Below are positions 39,799-49,516 of a stretch of 64,000 nucleotides of DNA, in pieces; positions within the stretch are counted from its first letter, which is position 1; every line of letters begins with the position of its first letter. The DNA lies in the NCBI RefSeq assembly GCF_009884975.1, contig NZ_CP041970.1:62001-126000 (forward strand), written 5' to 3'. The position numbers and the translations under genes are program-made. Under the pieces are notes generated by a model. It did not search any database. It was not told the DNA's origin and saw only the letters and a list, made by a program, of their open reading frames with translations. The DNA comes from Acinetobacter dispersus (GTDB lineage: Bacteria; Pseudomonadota; Gammaproteobacteria; Pseudomonadales; Moraxellaceae).

Positions 39799-41055
39799 AT
39801 GAGTTGGATTGCTTTATTGTGGTCATATGCCATTAAGTTTGTTTTTTACTATCCACTATTTATGTCGTATTTATGGATGGTTGGGGCAATTATTTTTTAC
39901 TGGAAAGAGCGTCAAGATCCTCCCTATCAGCAACCCGCAGCTTTGCCTGAATATCCTAAAGTCGCGGTCTTAGTGCCGTGCTTTAATGAAGGGGATAATG
40001 CTGAAGAAACCATTAGCCATGCACTCAAATTGGATTATCCGAATTTTGAGGTGATTGCGATTAATGATGGTAGTTCTGACAATACCGCTGAAGTACTAGA
40101 TCGATTAGCCACGCAGTATGAAAAATTACGTGTAGTGCATTTGGCACAGAACCAAGGCAAAGCCATGGGGCTACAAGCGGGTAGTTTGATGACCGATGCA
40201 GAATTTCTGATCGGGATTGATGGCGATGCTCTGCTTGATCCACACGCGGCCAAATGGATGATGCGACATTTCTTGGAAGATACAACCGTTGCCGCAGTGA
40301 CCGGTAATCCACGTATCCGGACACGTTCGACCTTACTTGGGCGAATTCAAGTGGGTGAGTTCTCTTCGATTGTTGGCATGATTAAGCGCGCACAACGTAC
40401 TTTTGGCCGTCTATTTACCGTATCGGGTGTCATTACTGCCTTTCGTAAAAGCGCAGTACATCAAGTTGATTATTGGTCTCCGAATATGTTGACTGAAGAT
40501 ATTGATATCACTTGGAAATTACAACGTGCAGGTTGGGATGTGCGTTTTGAGCCAAATGCCTTGGTTTGGATTTTGATGCCTGAAACTTTAAATGGTTTAT
40601 GGAAGCAACGTTTACGTTGGGCCATGGGTGGGGCACAGGTTTTGGTTAAAAATATTGATGTGTTTTTAAAGCCTAAACTTAATTTTTTATGGCCTTTGAT
40701 GTTTGAGCTGTGTTTGACACTCATTTGGTCATATTTGATGCTTATTATGGCGGTGATCTGGTTATTGCACTTTATCTTTGCAATCCCAGCGCTGGCTGTG
40801 GTGAGTTCACCATTTTTACCATACGGTAGTGGAATTTTATTAGGTGCGACCTGCTTAATTCAGTTTGCTTTAAGCAAATGGATGGATAGTCGTTATGAGC
40901 CAAGCCTAGGGAAAAATTATTATTGGATGATTTGGTACCCGTTTGTGTTTTGGTTGATCACGATTACTGCTACAATCGTCGCCTTTCCAAAGGTGCTGTT
41001 GCGTAATGATGAGAAACGTGCCCGTTGGATTAGCCCAGATCGTGGAATTCGTTGA
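39799..41055 (+). CDS. pgaC: Poly-beta-1,6-GlcNAc synthase PgaC
   Basis: A 418-aa inner-membrane family 2 glycosyltransferase that polymerises UDP-GlcNAc. Membrane segments lie near residues 8-30 and at the C-terminus (about 305-400). The cytoplasmic domain holds VAVLVPCFNEGDNAEETI, the UDP-binding AINDGSSDNT, GIDGDALLDP (D-x-D), the catalytic TEDIDITWKLQ, and QRLRWAMGG (Q-x-x-R-W). It works with PgaD, encoded 33 bp downstream, under c-di-GMP control in known systems. Confidence 0.93.
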   Translation: MSWIALLWSYAIKFVFYYPLFMSYLWMVGAIIFYWKERQDPPYQQPAALPEYPKVAVLVPCFNEGDNAEETISHALKLDYPNFEVIAINDGSSDNTAEVLDRLATQYEKLRVVHLAQNQGKAMGLQAGSLMTDAEFLIGIDGDALLDPHAAKWMMRHFLEDTTVAAVTGNPRIRTRSTLLGRIQVGEFSSIVGMIKRAQRTFGRLFTVSGVITAFRKSAVHQVDYWSPNMLTEDIDITWKLQRAGWDVRFEPNALVWILMPETLNGLWKQRLRWAMGGAQVLVKNIDVFLKPKLNFLWPLMFELCLTLIWSYLMLIMAVIWLLHFIFAIPALAVVSSPFLPYGSGILLGATCLIQFALSKWMDSRYEPSLGKNYYWMIWYPFVFWLITITATIVAFPKVLLRNDEKRARWISPDRGIR

Positions 41056-41088
41056 ATCGGAAAGATTCATTTTGCTGAGTAACAAGCA

Positions 41089-41505
41089 ATGAAAGCTGAC
41101 AGTTTAATTATTGATGTACGTCGCCAACTCCCATGGCATAAACGTTATTTTTCAACTACAACCACCGCAATGATGTGGGCGTGCTGGTTGCTGTTATGGC
41201 GTCCGTTTATTTTGGTATGGGTGCTGGTTGAATTGCAAAAAACGCATATCGCACAACGTTTAATGTCCGCATTTAGCGATGGCATTGAGCATGGTGTAAC
41301 CGCATTATTTATGTGTGCAGTTGCATTGTTGTTGTGGAGTTTTTTGCCAGCGAAACGTGTGCATCAAAAGCATGCTGTTGAAAAAACCTTACCTGATTAT
41401 GCACGTTATTTCGAATTACCTGAGCAAGAAATTCAGGTTGGGCGTCAGCAGAAGGTTAGCATCGTACATCACGATGAGAATGGTAAAATTATTCGCGTAG
41501 AATAA
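41089..41505 (+). CDS. pgaD: PgaD, membrane partner of PgaC
   Basis: A 138-aa protein with two hydrophobic segments (about 25-50: TTTAMMWACWLLLWRPFILVWVLVE; about 70-92: GVTALFMCAVALLLWSFLP). PgaD is weakly conserved and is called by position after pgaC, length and topology. It stabilises PgaC and takes part in c-di-GMP response in E. coli. A terminator follows. Confidence 0.85.
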   Translation: MKADSLIIDVRRQLPWHKRYFSTTTTAMMWACWLLLWRPFILVWVLVELQKTHIAQRLMSAFSDGIEHGVTALFMCAVALLLWSFLPAKRVHQKHAVEKTLPDYARYFELPEQEIQVGRQQKVSIVHHDENGKIIRVE

Positions 41506-41531
41506 ACTTATTGTTCTAAATCAAGAATATC

Positions 41532-41566
41532 AAATGCCTTAATTAAAAATTAAGGCATTTTTTATT
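41532..41566 (+). terminator. Terminator after pgaBCD
   Basis: AAATGCCTTAATT, loop, AATTAAGGCATTT and a T run form a near-perfect 13-bp hairpin. Confidence 0.92.
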
Positions 41567-41570
41567 ATAT

Positions 41571-41731
41571 GTTCTTAAATTTTAGGCATAAAAAAACCAG
41601 CTTACGCTGGATTTTTATTTGCACCATCTTTCATTAGTTGTAAGATGGTGCCCGAGGCCAGACTCGAACTGGCACGCTTTGTGGGCGGGGGATTTTAAAT
41701 CCCCTGTGTCTACCGATTTCACCACTCGGGC
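41571..41731 (-). repeat. Repeat copy 1 (tRNA-Leu plus terminator)
   Basis: About 160 bp, nearly identical to 43791-43949: a terminator hairpin (CCAGC-TTAC-GCTGG), about 30 bp of spacer with a few changes, and a complete tRNA-Leu. The two copies are in the same orientation and bracket the PhoD gene, so recombination between them could delete or duplicate it. Confidence 0.85.
41646..41731 (-). tRNA. tRNA-Leu (anticodon UAA), copy 1
   Basis: On the reverse strand: acceptor GCCCGAG pairs with CTCGGGC, the anticodon loop TTTAAAA reads UAA, there is a long variable arm, a T loop GTTCGAGTC, and CCA is encoded. The sequence is identical to the second copy at 43864-43949. Confidence 0.97.
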
Positions 41732-41834
41732 ATGTGCGCAATAATAGAGGACACTTTAAAACTTGGCAAGAGCAAAACTTGCTATTTGCTTTCTTTTCAA
41801 TCAATTCATGTGCTTATCTGATGAAAATTAAGCA

Positions 41835-41867
41835 CTGTCATGTAACTTTCATGATTCTTTCATCAAA
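41835..41867 (+). promoter_or_regulatory. PhoB box upstream of the PhoD-like gene
   Basis: Three tandem 11-bp direct repeats, CTGTCATGTAA, CTTTCATGATT and CTTTCATCAAA, match the Pho-box pattern (CTGTCAT followed by 4 bp, repeated). They end 77 bp before the start of the alkaline phosphatase gene and suggest induction by phosphate starvation. Confidence 0.8.
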
Positions 41868-41944
41868 TTGAGATCAAAGCTTCATCTAAGCCCATTAATT
41901 TCAATCATTTACTTAGTAGTGATAAAATTAAGGTAGCTATCCAA

Positions 41945-43738
41945 ATGACAGCAAAAATTTCACGACGGGAACTCATTCAAAAAAGTCTATTCGGTTTCGG
42001 GGCATTATCTTTATCTACGGGGTTTACAGGGTGTAACGACAGTTCAGATCAAGAGACAGCAGTATTACAAGTCAATTTTGAACATGGGGTGGCCAGTGGC
42101 GATCCTTTACAAGATCGCGTGATCTTATGGACGCGTTTGACACCAAGCGACAGCAGCGCACGTCTGCAAGTGACTTGGGAAATTGCTTTAGATCAGCAAT
42201 TCAAGCAAATCATTAAAACCGATAAAGTCACGACAACTGCAACGTATGATTTTACTGTAAAGGTAGATGCCACAGGTTTAAAACCAGATCAGTCTTATTT
42301 CTATCGCTTTATCTTCGGGGATAAGGTTTCACCTGTGGGGCAAACCAAGACTTTGCCAAGCCGTGCGACAAAAGTCAGTTTTGCGGTGTGCTCATGCTCT
42401 TATTATCCAATGGGGTATTTCCACGTCTATCGTGAAATGGCCAAGCAAAATGTCGATGTGGTGATCCATTTAGGTGACTATATTTATGAATATGGTGCAG
42501 ATGGTTATGCGACAGATGAAGCAGTTCGTAAGCTTGAAGCAGATAATAATACAGAAATTATCAAATTAGATGATTATCGCAAGCGTTATGCGCTCTATCG
42601 TAAAGATAAAGACTTACAGGCATTACATCATCGTCATCCATTTATTGTGATTTGGGACGACCATGAGTTAGCCAATGATGCTTGGCGGGATGGGGCTGAG
42701 AATCATACAGAAGAAACATCGGAAGCAAAGAACGAAGGTAAGTTTTTAGAAAGAAAATTAGCAGCTCTACAGGCCTATTTTGAGTGGATGCCGATACGTC
42801 CTGTCGATGATCAACACACCAAAATTTATCGCCAGTTTGATTTTGGGGGGCTTGTCAATTTAATGATGCTAGATACGCGAATTATTGCGCGCGACAAGCA
42901 GTTGAACTATGTCAACTATATGACAACGAATGGTTTGGATATTGCAAAATTCCAAGCAGATCTCACTGATCCAGTACGTACCTTAATGGGGGAAACTCAG
43001 CGTGAGTGGTTATTGGGGAGTAAAGAGAAAAATATCGTAGGTGTCTTGCAAAGCTCAACTGCAACGTGGGATGTTTTAGGTCAACAGATTCTAATGACCA
43101 AAATGTTGGTCCCAGCAGAGTTGCTGCTTGCCTTGGATGAAATTACTTCGGGACATCCGAGTGATGAAACTTTGGAAAAAATGAATGCACAGATTACTGA
43201 GCTGATTACGCTGAAATTCCGTTTGCAGAAAGGTGATCCGACGCTGACTGCACAAGAAAAAGCGCGTGTTTTGACAGTTGCACCTTATAACCTAGATGCA
43301 TGGGATGGTTATTTTGCTGAGCGTGAGATTGTATATGGCACTTTGGCACAGTTAAAGAAAAAAGTAGTGGTACTGGCAGGGGATACTCATAATGCGTGGT
43401 CATCGAATTTATACAGTAAAGATGGTGCTTTTGTCGGGGTGGAGTTAGCAACCAGTTCGGTGTCTTCGCCAGGTTTGGAAAAATACTTAAATATTCCATT
43501 GGCGCAGTTGCAACAATTTGAATTTGCATTCACAACCTTGATTGATGAGCTGAATTATTGCAACTTAAATCAAAGAGGTTATTTGGTCGTGCAATTTGAC
43601 GCTGCACAGGTTCAATCACAGTGGATTTATGTCGATTCGATCAAAAAGCCTGAATATGTGATTGATCAAACACGGGGCTATCAATTGAGTTTGGATAAAA
43701 ACTTATTGCCCGTGAAAACAGGGCAGCAAGTGGCATAA
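41945..43738 (+). CDS. PhoD-family alkaline phosphatase/phosphodiesterase
   Basis: A 597-aa exported metallophosphatase that releases phosphate from phosphate esters. The N-terminal twin-arginine-like signal (SRRELIQKSLFGFGALSLS) ends with TGC, so lipidation is possible. An N-terminal Fn3-like domain with NFEHGVASGDPLQDRVILWTRLTP follows. The metallophosphoesterase domain has FAVCSCSYYPMGYFHVYR, VDVVIHLGDYIYEYG, IVIWDDHELANDAW and VVVLAGDTHNAWSSNL (Asp, His and Cys/Tyr metal ligands). A Pho box precedes it. The ATG start fits the Tat-type signal. Confidence 0.92.
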   Translation: MTAKISRRELIQKSLFGFGALSLSTGFTGCNDSSDQETAVLQVNFEHGVASGDPLQDRVILWTRLTPSDSSARLQVTWEIALDQQFKQIIKTDKVTTTATYDFTVKVDATGLKPDQSYFYRFIFGDKVSPVGQTKTLPSRATKVSFAVCSCSYYPMGYFHVYREMAKQNVDVVIHLGDYIYEYGADGYATDEAVRKLEADNNTEIIKLDDYRKRYALYRKDKDLQALHHRHPFIVIWDDHELANDAWRDGAENHTEETSEAKNEGKFLERKLAALQAYFEWMPIRPVDDQHTKIYRQFDFGGLVNLMMLDTRIIARDKQLNYVNYMTTNGLDIAKFQADLTDPVRTLMGETQREWLLGSKEKNIVGVLQSSTATWDVLGQQILMTKMLVPAELLLALDEITSGHPSDETLEKMNAQITELITLKFRLQKGDPTLTAQEKARVLTVAPYNLDAWDGYFAEREIVYGTLAQLKKKVVVLAGDTHNAWSSNLYSKDGAFVGVELATSSVSSPGLEKYLNIPLAQLQQFEFAFTTLIDELNYCNLNQRGYLVVQFDAAQVQSQWIYVDSIKKPEYVIDQTRGYQLSLDKNLLPVKTGQQVA

Positions 43739-43756
43739 ATTTAAAAAGTGAGACAA

Positions 43757-43785
43757 AGGCCAAGTCGATGTACTTGGCTTTTTTA
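43757..43785 (+). terminator. Terminator after the PhoD-like gene
   Basis: GGCCAAGT, loop CGATGT, ACTTGGC, then TTTTTT. Confidence 0.9.
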
Positions 43786-43790
43786 TGATT

Positions 43791-43949
43791 TTCTAAATTT
43801 CAGGCATAAAAAAACCAGCTTACGCTGGATTTTTATTTGCACCATATTTCATTAGCTGAAAGATGGTGCCCGAGGCCAGACTCGAACTGGCACGCTTTGT
43901 GGGCGGGGGATTTTAAATCCCCTGTGTCTACCGATTTCACCACTCGGGC
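43791..43949 (-). repeat. Repeat copy 2 (tRNA-Leu plus terminator)
   Basis: The second copy of the repeat at 41571-41731; a few changes in the spacer, none in the tRNA. Confidence 0.85.
43864..43949 (-). tRNA. tRNA-Leu (anticodon UAA), copy 2
   Basis: Identical in sequence to copy 1 (41646-41731), with CCA encoded. On the reverse strand it lies just downstream of tRNA-Cys, so the two are probably cotranscribed and end at the hairpin near 43813-43828. Confidence 0.97.
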
Positions 43950-43957
43950 TTTACCAA

Positions 43958-44031
43958 TGGAGGCGGAGGTCGGAATCGAACCGGCGTACACGGAGTTGCA
44001 GTCCGCTGCATGACCACTCTGCCACCCCGCC
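43958..44031 (-). tRNA. tRNA-Cys (anticodon GCA)
   Basis: On the reverse strand: acceptor GGCGGGG pairs with CTCCGCC, the anticodon loop ACTGCAA reads GCA, the T loop is GTTCGATTC, the discriminator is U as in bacterial tRNA-Cys, and CCA is encoded. Confidence 0.97.
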
Positions 44032-44182
44032 ATCTCTTGGTGATGCACATATTAGCAATCTTTAAAAAAAAACAATAGTGTTTATAGCGAATATGCACAT
44101 AAAAACAACATCTAAAAGAATATTGCTCAAATTATCATGTATTATTTACGCAATTGATTCATACCCACTTTGGAGATGCGCT

Positions 44183-45031
44183 GTGGCATTGGTTTTAGAC
44201 GGTCGTGCATTAGCAAAACAAATTGAAACGGATTTGTTGGTACGTGTAGAAGCATTAAAAGCAAAATCGGGGCGTACCCCAATCTTGGCAACCATCTTGG
44301 TTGGTGATGATGGTGCATCTGCAACTTATGTACGTATGAAAGGGAATGCTTGCCGCCGTGTTGGCATGGACTCATTGAAAGTTGAACTTCCAAAAGAAAC
44401 CACAACTGAACAATTATTGGCTGAAATTGAAAAATTAAATGCCAATCCAGATGTACACGGAATCTTGTTACAACATCCAGTGCCAGAACAGATTGATGAA
44501 AGAGCGTGTTTCGATGCGATTTCATTGGCAAAAGACGTTGATGGCGTTACTTGCTTAGGGTTTGGTCGTATGGCTATGGGTGAGGCTGCATATGGTTCAG
44601 CAACTCCAGCTGGCATCATGACCATTTTGCAAGAAAACAAAATTGAAATCGCAGGTAAGCATGCGGTTGTTGTGGGCCGTTCTGCTATTTTGGGTAAACC
44701 AATGGCGATGATGTTATTACAAGCCAATGCAACTGTGACGATTTGCCATTCACGCACTCAAAACTTGCCAGAATTGGTTAAACAAGCAGATATTATTGTC
44801 GGTGCAGTCGGTAAAGCTGAATTGATTCAAAAAGATTGGATCAAGCAAGGTGCTGTTGTGGTTGATGCGGGTTTCCATCCACGTGATGGTGGTGGTGTAG
44901 GCGATATCCAATTGGTCGGTATCGAAGAAATTGCGTCTGCTTATACCCCAGTTCCAGGCGGTGTGGGGCCGATGACGATCACGACGTTGATTCGTCAAAC
45001 TGTAGAAGCTGCTGAAAAAGCATTAGCCTAA
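44183..45031 (+). CDS. folD: Bifunctional methylenetetrahydrofolate dehydrogenase/cyclohydrolase FolD
   Basis: FolD converts 5,10-methylene-THF to 10-formyl-THF in one-carbon metabolism (cytoplasm). I start it at GTG 44183 ([13 protein letters not shown]), with GGAG about 8 bp upstream; the longer frame back to 44078 would add 35 residues not found in the family. The 282-aa length is normal. Motifs: [14 protein letters not shown] (catalytic Lys region), [12 protein letters not shown] (P-L-P-type loop), [25 protein letters not shown] (NADP site) and [16 protein letters not shown] terminator follows. Confidence 0.95.
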   Translation: MALVLDGRALAKQIETDLLVRVEALKAKSGRTPILATILVGDDGASATYVRMKGNACRRVGMDSLKVELPKETTTEQLLAEIEKLNANPDVHGILLQHPVPEQIDERACFDAISLAKDVDGVTCLGFGRMAMGEAAYGSATPAGIMTILQENKIEIAGKHAVVVGRSAILGKPMAMMLLQANATVTICHSRTQNLPELVKQADIIVGAVGKAELIQKDWIKQGAVVVDAGFHPRDGGGVGDIQLVGIEEIASAYTPVPGGVGPMTITTLIRQTVEAAEKALA

Positions 45032-45042
45032 AGATTATTGAT

Positions 45043-45067
45043 AACCCCTCGCGAAGAGGGGTTTTTT
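45043..45067 (+). terminator. Terminator after folD
   Basis: CCCCTC-GCGA-GAGGGG hairpin followed by six T. Confidence 0.92.
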
Positions 45068-45081
45068 AGAATTAAACAAAT

Positions 45082-45750
45082 ATGAGTTGTACATTTCAAT
45101 TTGCCAAAGCACCTGAACATTTGTTGCAGGCCTTGCATCAGGTGATTCCCAATACAGATTTGTTGGCACAACAATTACCTGAAACGCCGATTTCACTTTG
45201 GTTAATTCCTCCGGTATTTCCGACCGACCGTTTAGATGATGAAGTAATTCGACGGATTTGGAATGAAACACCGTATTGGATCTTTTGCTGGGCATCTGGT
45301 CTAGCGATGGCACAATGGTTGTTGGCAGAACCACATCATGTCAAAGATAAGGTGGTGCTAGACTTTGGTGCAGGTTCGGGTGTGGTCGCAATTGCAGCGA
45401 AAATGGCAGGCGCTAAACGTGTCATTTGTTGTGATATTGATCCAGTGAGTCTGGCATCATGTCGTGAAAATGCGTTGCTAAATGATGTTGAGCTGGAATA
45501 TCTAGACGATTTGTATCAGTCCGAACAAGTTGATGTGTTATTGGCAGCAGATGTGTTGTATGACCAATCTAATCGCTTCTTTTTGGATGAATTCCTTAAG
45601 TTTGCACCTGAAGTATGGGTAGCAGATAGTCGAGTCAAAAACTTTAGTCATCCTCAATATCTAAAAATTGATGAACGTAGCGCAAGCACTTGGCCAGATT
45701 TGGATGAAGCCAAAGAGTTTAGAAATGTCAGTTTTTACCGTACCAAATAA
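45082..45750 (+). CDS. Class I SAM methyltransferase (ETF-beta lysine methyltransferase-like)
   Basis: A 222-aa cytoplasmic methyltransferase. The SAM-binding domain has VVLDFGAGSGVVAIAAKMAGAKRVICCDIDP (motif I G-A-G-S-G and the acidic end of beta 2), then LAADVLYD (post-motif). The N-terminal phrase PYWIFCWASGLAMAQWLL is typical of METTL20/PrmA-like protein lysine methyltransferases. The natural substrate cannot be told; ribosomal or ETF subunits are candidates by family. It starts shortly after the folD terminator. Confidence 0.82.
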   Translation: MSCTFQFAKAPEHLLQALHQVIPNTDLLAQQLPETPISLWLIPPVFPTDRLDDEVIRRIWNETPYWIFCWASGLAMAQWLLAEPHHVKDKVVLDFGAGSGVVAIAAKMAGAKRVICCDIDPVSLASCRENALLNDVELEYLDDLYQSEQVDVLLAADVLYDQSNRFFLDEFLKFAPEVWVADSRVKNFSHPQYLKIDERSASTWPDLDEAKEFRNVSFYRTK

Positions 45751-45776
45751 AATAAACAGTCTTTCACAAAACACTC

Positions 45777-45804
45777 TGTGTTGAGATTATCAAATCTCAA
45801 CACA
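45777..45804. terminator. Hairpin after the methyltransferase gene
   Basis: TGTGTTGAGATT-TATC-like loop-AATCTCAACACA: a 12-bp stem without a T run; may act in RNA stability or as a weak terminator. Confidence 0.5.
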
Positions 45805-45902
45805 ATATCCTTACGGCGCGTGCTAAAACATTCAAAATGAAATAAACAGATGGCCTTTGGCTATTCTTTACAATATTGTTTTGATGAAAAAAAGGAAAGT
45901 GT

Positions 45903-46187
45903 ATGGGTATTCAGCAGTCTGATGATGGCAAACATGGTGCATTTAAGCTTTTTGAAGGCGAGGTGCTTGCGGGTGAGATGGCCTATACATGGGCAGGTGA
46001 TAGCATGCTTATTATTGACCATACCGATGTGAATGAAGCATTTCGTGGTCAAGGTGTAGGACGCAAGCTGTTAGACGAGCTGATTGCGTTTGTCCGTGAG
46101 CGCCAAGTAAAGGTGATTCCTTTATGTCCTTTTGCAAAATCCGTATTTGATAAAGACTTATCGATTCACGATGTACTCAAGACCTAA
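45903..46187 (+). CDS. GCN5-related N-acetyltransferase domain protein (small)
   Basis: A 94-aa protein of the small acetyltransferase-like family (Acetyltransf_CG type): GEMAYTWAGDSMLIIDHTDVNEAFRGQGVGRKLLDELIAFVRERQVKVIPLCPFAKSVF holds the acetyl-CoA-binding R-G-x-G-V-G-R/K motif and a C-P-F-A-x-x-x-F end. Real substrates are unknown. SD is AAAGG upstream of ATG. Confidence 0.88.
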   Translation: MGIQQSDDGKHGAFKLFEGEVLAGEMAYTWAGDSMLIIDHTDVNEAFRGQGVGRKLLDELIAFVRERQVKVIPLCPFAKSVFDKDLSIHDVLKT

Positions 46188-46194
46188 GATCAGT

Positions 46195-46230
46195 TGGATG
46201 TATTCTAAATGATGGAATACATCCATTTTT
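46195..46230. terminator. Bidirectional terminator
   Basis: TGGATGTATTC, loop, GAATACATCCA: an 11-bp hairpin followed by T on the + side; it separates the convergent acetyltransferase and lipoprotein genes. Confidence 0.85.
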
Positions 46231-46248
46231 ATTGATTCGGTAAAGAAC

Positions 46249-46671
46249 TTAAGAACAGGTATAACGAACCACTTTGAGTGTAGTCGGGCGAGTTTCAAGC
46301 GCCTGACGGGTTGCATAGCCTTCACTGTTATTTAAATCCGGTGAATTAGATAAGCCAAACGTTGCACGGCTATTGCCTAGTTTTACCCCATATTGCTCTT
46401 GTTGGGTTGGGTTCATGATTTCATTAACACTAAGAACTGCAAGTTTATAGGTCTTGTCTGCACCTAAAATCTGCTTACATGCATGCTGTAATTTTTTCTC
46501 ATCCAAATCGCTATTACTGCGTGCGGCGAGCGTATAAGCAACAGTTGCAGAAGTGGCGGTTTTATTTTCGATTTGATAACCCGTTGTGCCATTGTATTGA
46601 TGTGGGCTGCTTTGACAGGCTGCAAGAACAAGAGTACCGCTCATAATTAACAATAAATTGGTTTTTTTCAT
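46249..46671 (-). CDS. Small lipoprotein of unknown function
   Basis: A 140-aa lipoprotein with signal NLLLIMSGTLVLAAC (lipobox LAAC, Cys 19). The mature part, with NKTATSATVAYTLAARSNSDLDEKKLQHACKQIL, has a helix and mixed structure and a C-terminal Cys that could pair with the Cys in HACKQ. I do not recognise the family. Convergent to the acetyltransferase gene and divergent from glpK. Confidence 0.75.
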   Translation of the reverse strand: MKKTNLLLIMSGTLVLAACQSSPHQYNGTTGYQIENKTATSATVAYTLAARSNSDLDEKKLQHACKQILGADKTYKLAVLSVNEIMNPTQQEQYGVKLGNSRATFGLSNSPDLNNSEGYATRQALETRPTTLKVVRYTCS

Positions 46672-46784
46672 ATCAATGATCCTGTTATTTCTGGTTTCAG
46701 TATCGCATAAAATAAGTTTTTTATTGTGAGGAATCTTTAAAACACAGGCTATTCATCGATTTTTAGCTTCAATTTTAAAGAAAG

Positions 46785-46804
46785 AATTTTCGTTTTCGAA
46801 CAAT
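46785..46804 (+). promoter_or_regulatory. GlpR operator overlapping the glpK promoter
   Basis: The near-palindrome AATTTTCG-TTTT-CGAACAAT matches the E. coli-type GlpR operator (WATGTTCG, 4 bp, CGAACATW). A TATAAT box follows at 46811-46816, so the operator covers the -35 position. Confidence 0.7.
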
Positions 46805-46911
46805 TTTGCATATAATCTGCCAAGTTTTTTATTTAATACAGAAGTCATTGCTTTTTTGCAGTATTGGAGCCCGTTTTTTAACGGGCGTTTAATTTATTGC
46901 ACTATACATAA

Positions 46912-48447
<1,536 letters not shown>

Positions 48448-48497
48448 GCTAAAATAGACCGTTTAGTATGACTTAAAACAACACAGGATGGATGAGC

Positions 48498-49256
48498 ATG
48501 AGCTTGATACTACGCCAACAAAAAACCCTCGAACTAGTGAGAGAGCGTGGCTATATCAGTATTGAAGAACTTGCTCAACATTTTGATGTCACCCCGCAAA
48601 CCATCCGTCGTGATATTAATCAATTGGCGGATGAGGGCTTGCTAAGACGTTATCACGGTGGTGCAGCGCATGATTCAAGTGTGGAAAACACTGAATATAC
48701 GATGCGTGTCGGCTATATGTTGGAAGAAAAGAGATTGATTGCTGCAGCAGTTGCTGCAGCCGTTCCAGATCATGCTTCTTTGTTTATTAATATTGGGACC
48801 ACAACTGAAGCAATCGCGCATGCGTTATTGAACCATACGGGGTTGCGAATTATTACCAATAATCTTAATGTTGCCAAAATTCTGAGTACCAAAGAAGACT
48901 TTGAGGTGCTGATTGCCAGCGGGCGTGTGCGTCCAGATGGCGGGGTGATTGGTCAGGCGACTGCAGATTTCTTTAAGCAGTTTAAGGCGGACTATGCATT
49001 GGTGGGCATCAGTGGTATCGAAGAAGATGGTACTTTACTGGATTTTGACTTCCAAGAAGTGTGCGTATCTCAAGAGATTGTTTCGAGTGCCCGTCAAGTT
49101 TTCCTTGCTGCGGATAGCAGTAAGTTTGGTCGTAATGCAATGATTCGTTTAGGTTCACTGAAGCAAGTCGACTGTATTTTTACCGATCAACAGCCGAATG
49201 ATGAGTTTATGAAAACTATCCGCGATTTGGATGTTGGGCTGATTGTTGCCAAGTAA
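48498..49256 (+). CDS. glpR: Glycerol-3-phosphate repressor GlpR (DeoR family)
   Basis: A 252-aa DeoR-type repressor. The N-terminal helix-turn-helix [31 protein letters not shown] (about 13-43) with YHGGA is the DeoR signature. The C-terminal sugar-phosphate-binding domain has [14 protein letters not shown] and [13 protein letters not shown] start it at the second ATG (48498), 9 bp after AGGA; an ATG two codons upstream is too close. It would repress glpK and glpD until glycerol 3-phosphate binds. Confidence 0.92.
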   Translation: MSLILRQQKTLELVRERGYISIEELAQHFDVTPQTIRRDINQLADEGLLRRYHGGAAHDSSVENTEYTMRVGYMLEEKRLIAAAVAAAVPDHASLFINIGTTTEAIAHALLNHTGLRIITNNLNVAKILSTKEDFEVLIASGRVRPDGGVIGQATADFFKQFKADYALVGISGIEEDGTLLDFDFQEVCVSQEIVSSARQVFLAADSSKFGRNAMIRLGSLKQVDCIFTDQQPNDEFMKTIRDLDVGLIVAK

Positions 49257-49475
49257 ATCTTCATTTTCGAAAATTGTTACTTTTCTTGAGCTGAGTATTT
49301 TTGGCTCAAGAATATTTAAATAAGAATAATGCTGTAACCATGAGCAGTCTTTGTATTGCCAGATGATCTTCTTTTTAATCCACACATTTTCAATTTTGAC
49401 CATTTATCTAAAAATGTCTATAAATTGGCATTTTTTTGACTGTTTTTTATTGTTTATTTTCATTTTGCATGTTTA

Positions 49476-49495
49476 AATGTTCGTTATTGAACAAT
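49476..49495 (+). promoter_or_regulatory. GlpR operator upstream of glpD
   Basis: AATGTTCG-TTAT-TGAACAAT, a near-palindrome of the GlpR operator type, lies 21 bp before the glpD start. Confidence 0.75.
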
Positions 49496-49516
49496 AATGA
49501 ATATTTGCGGTGATTT

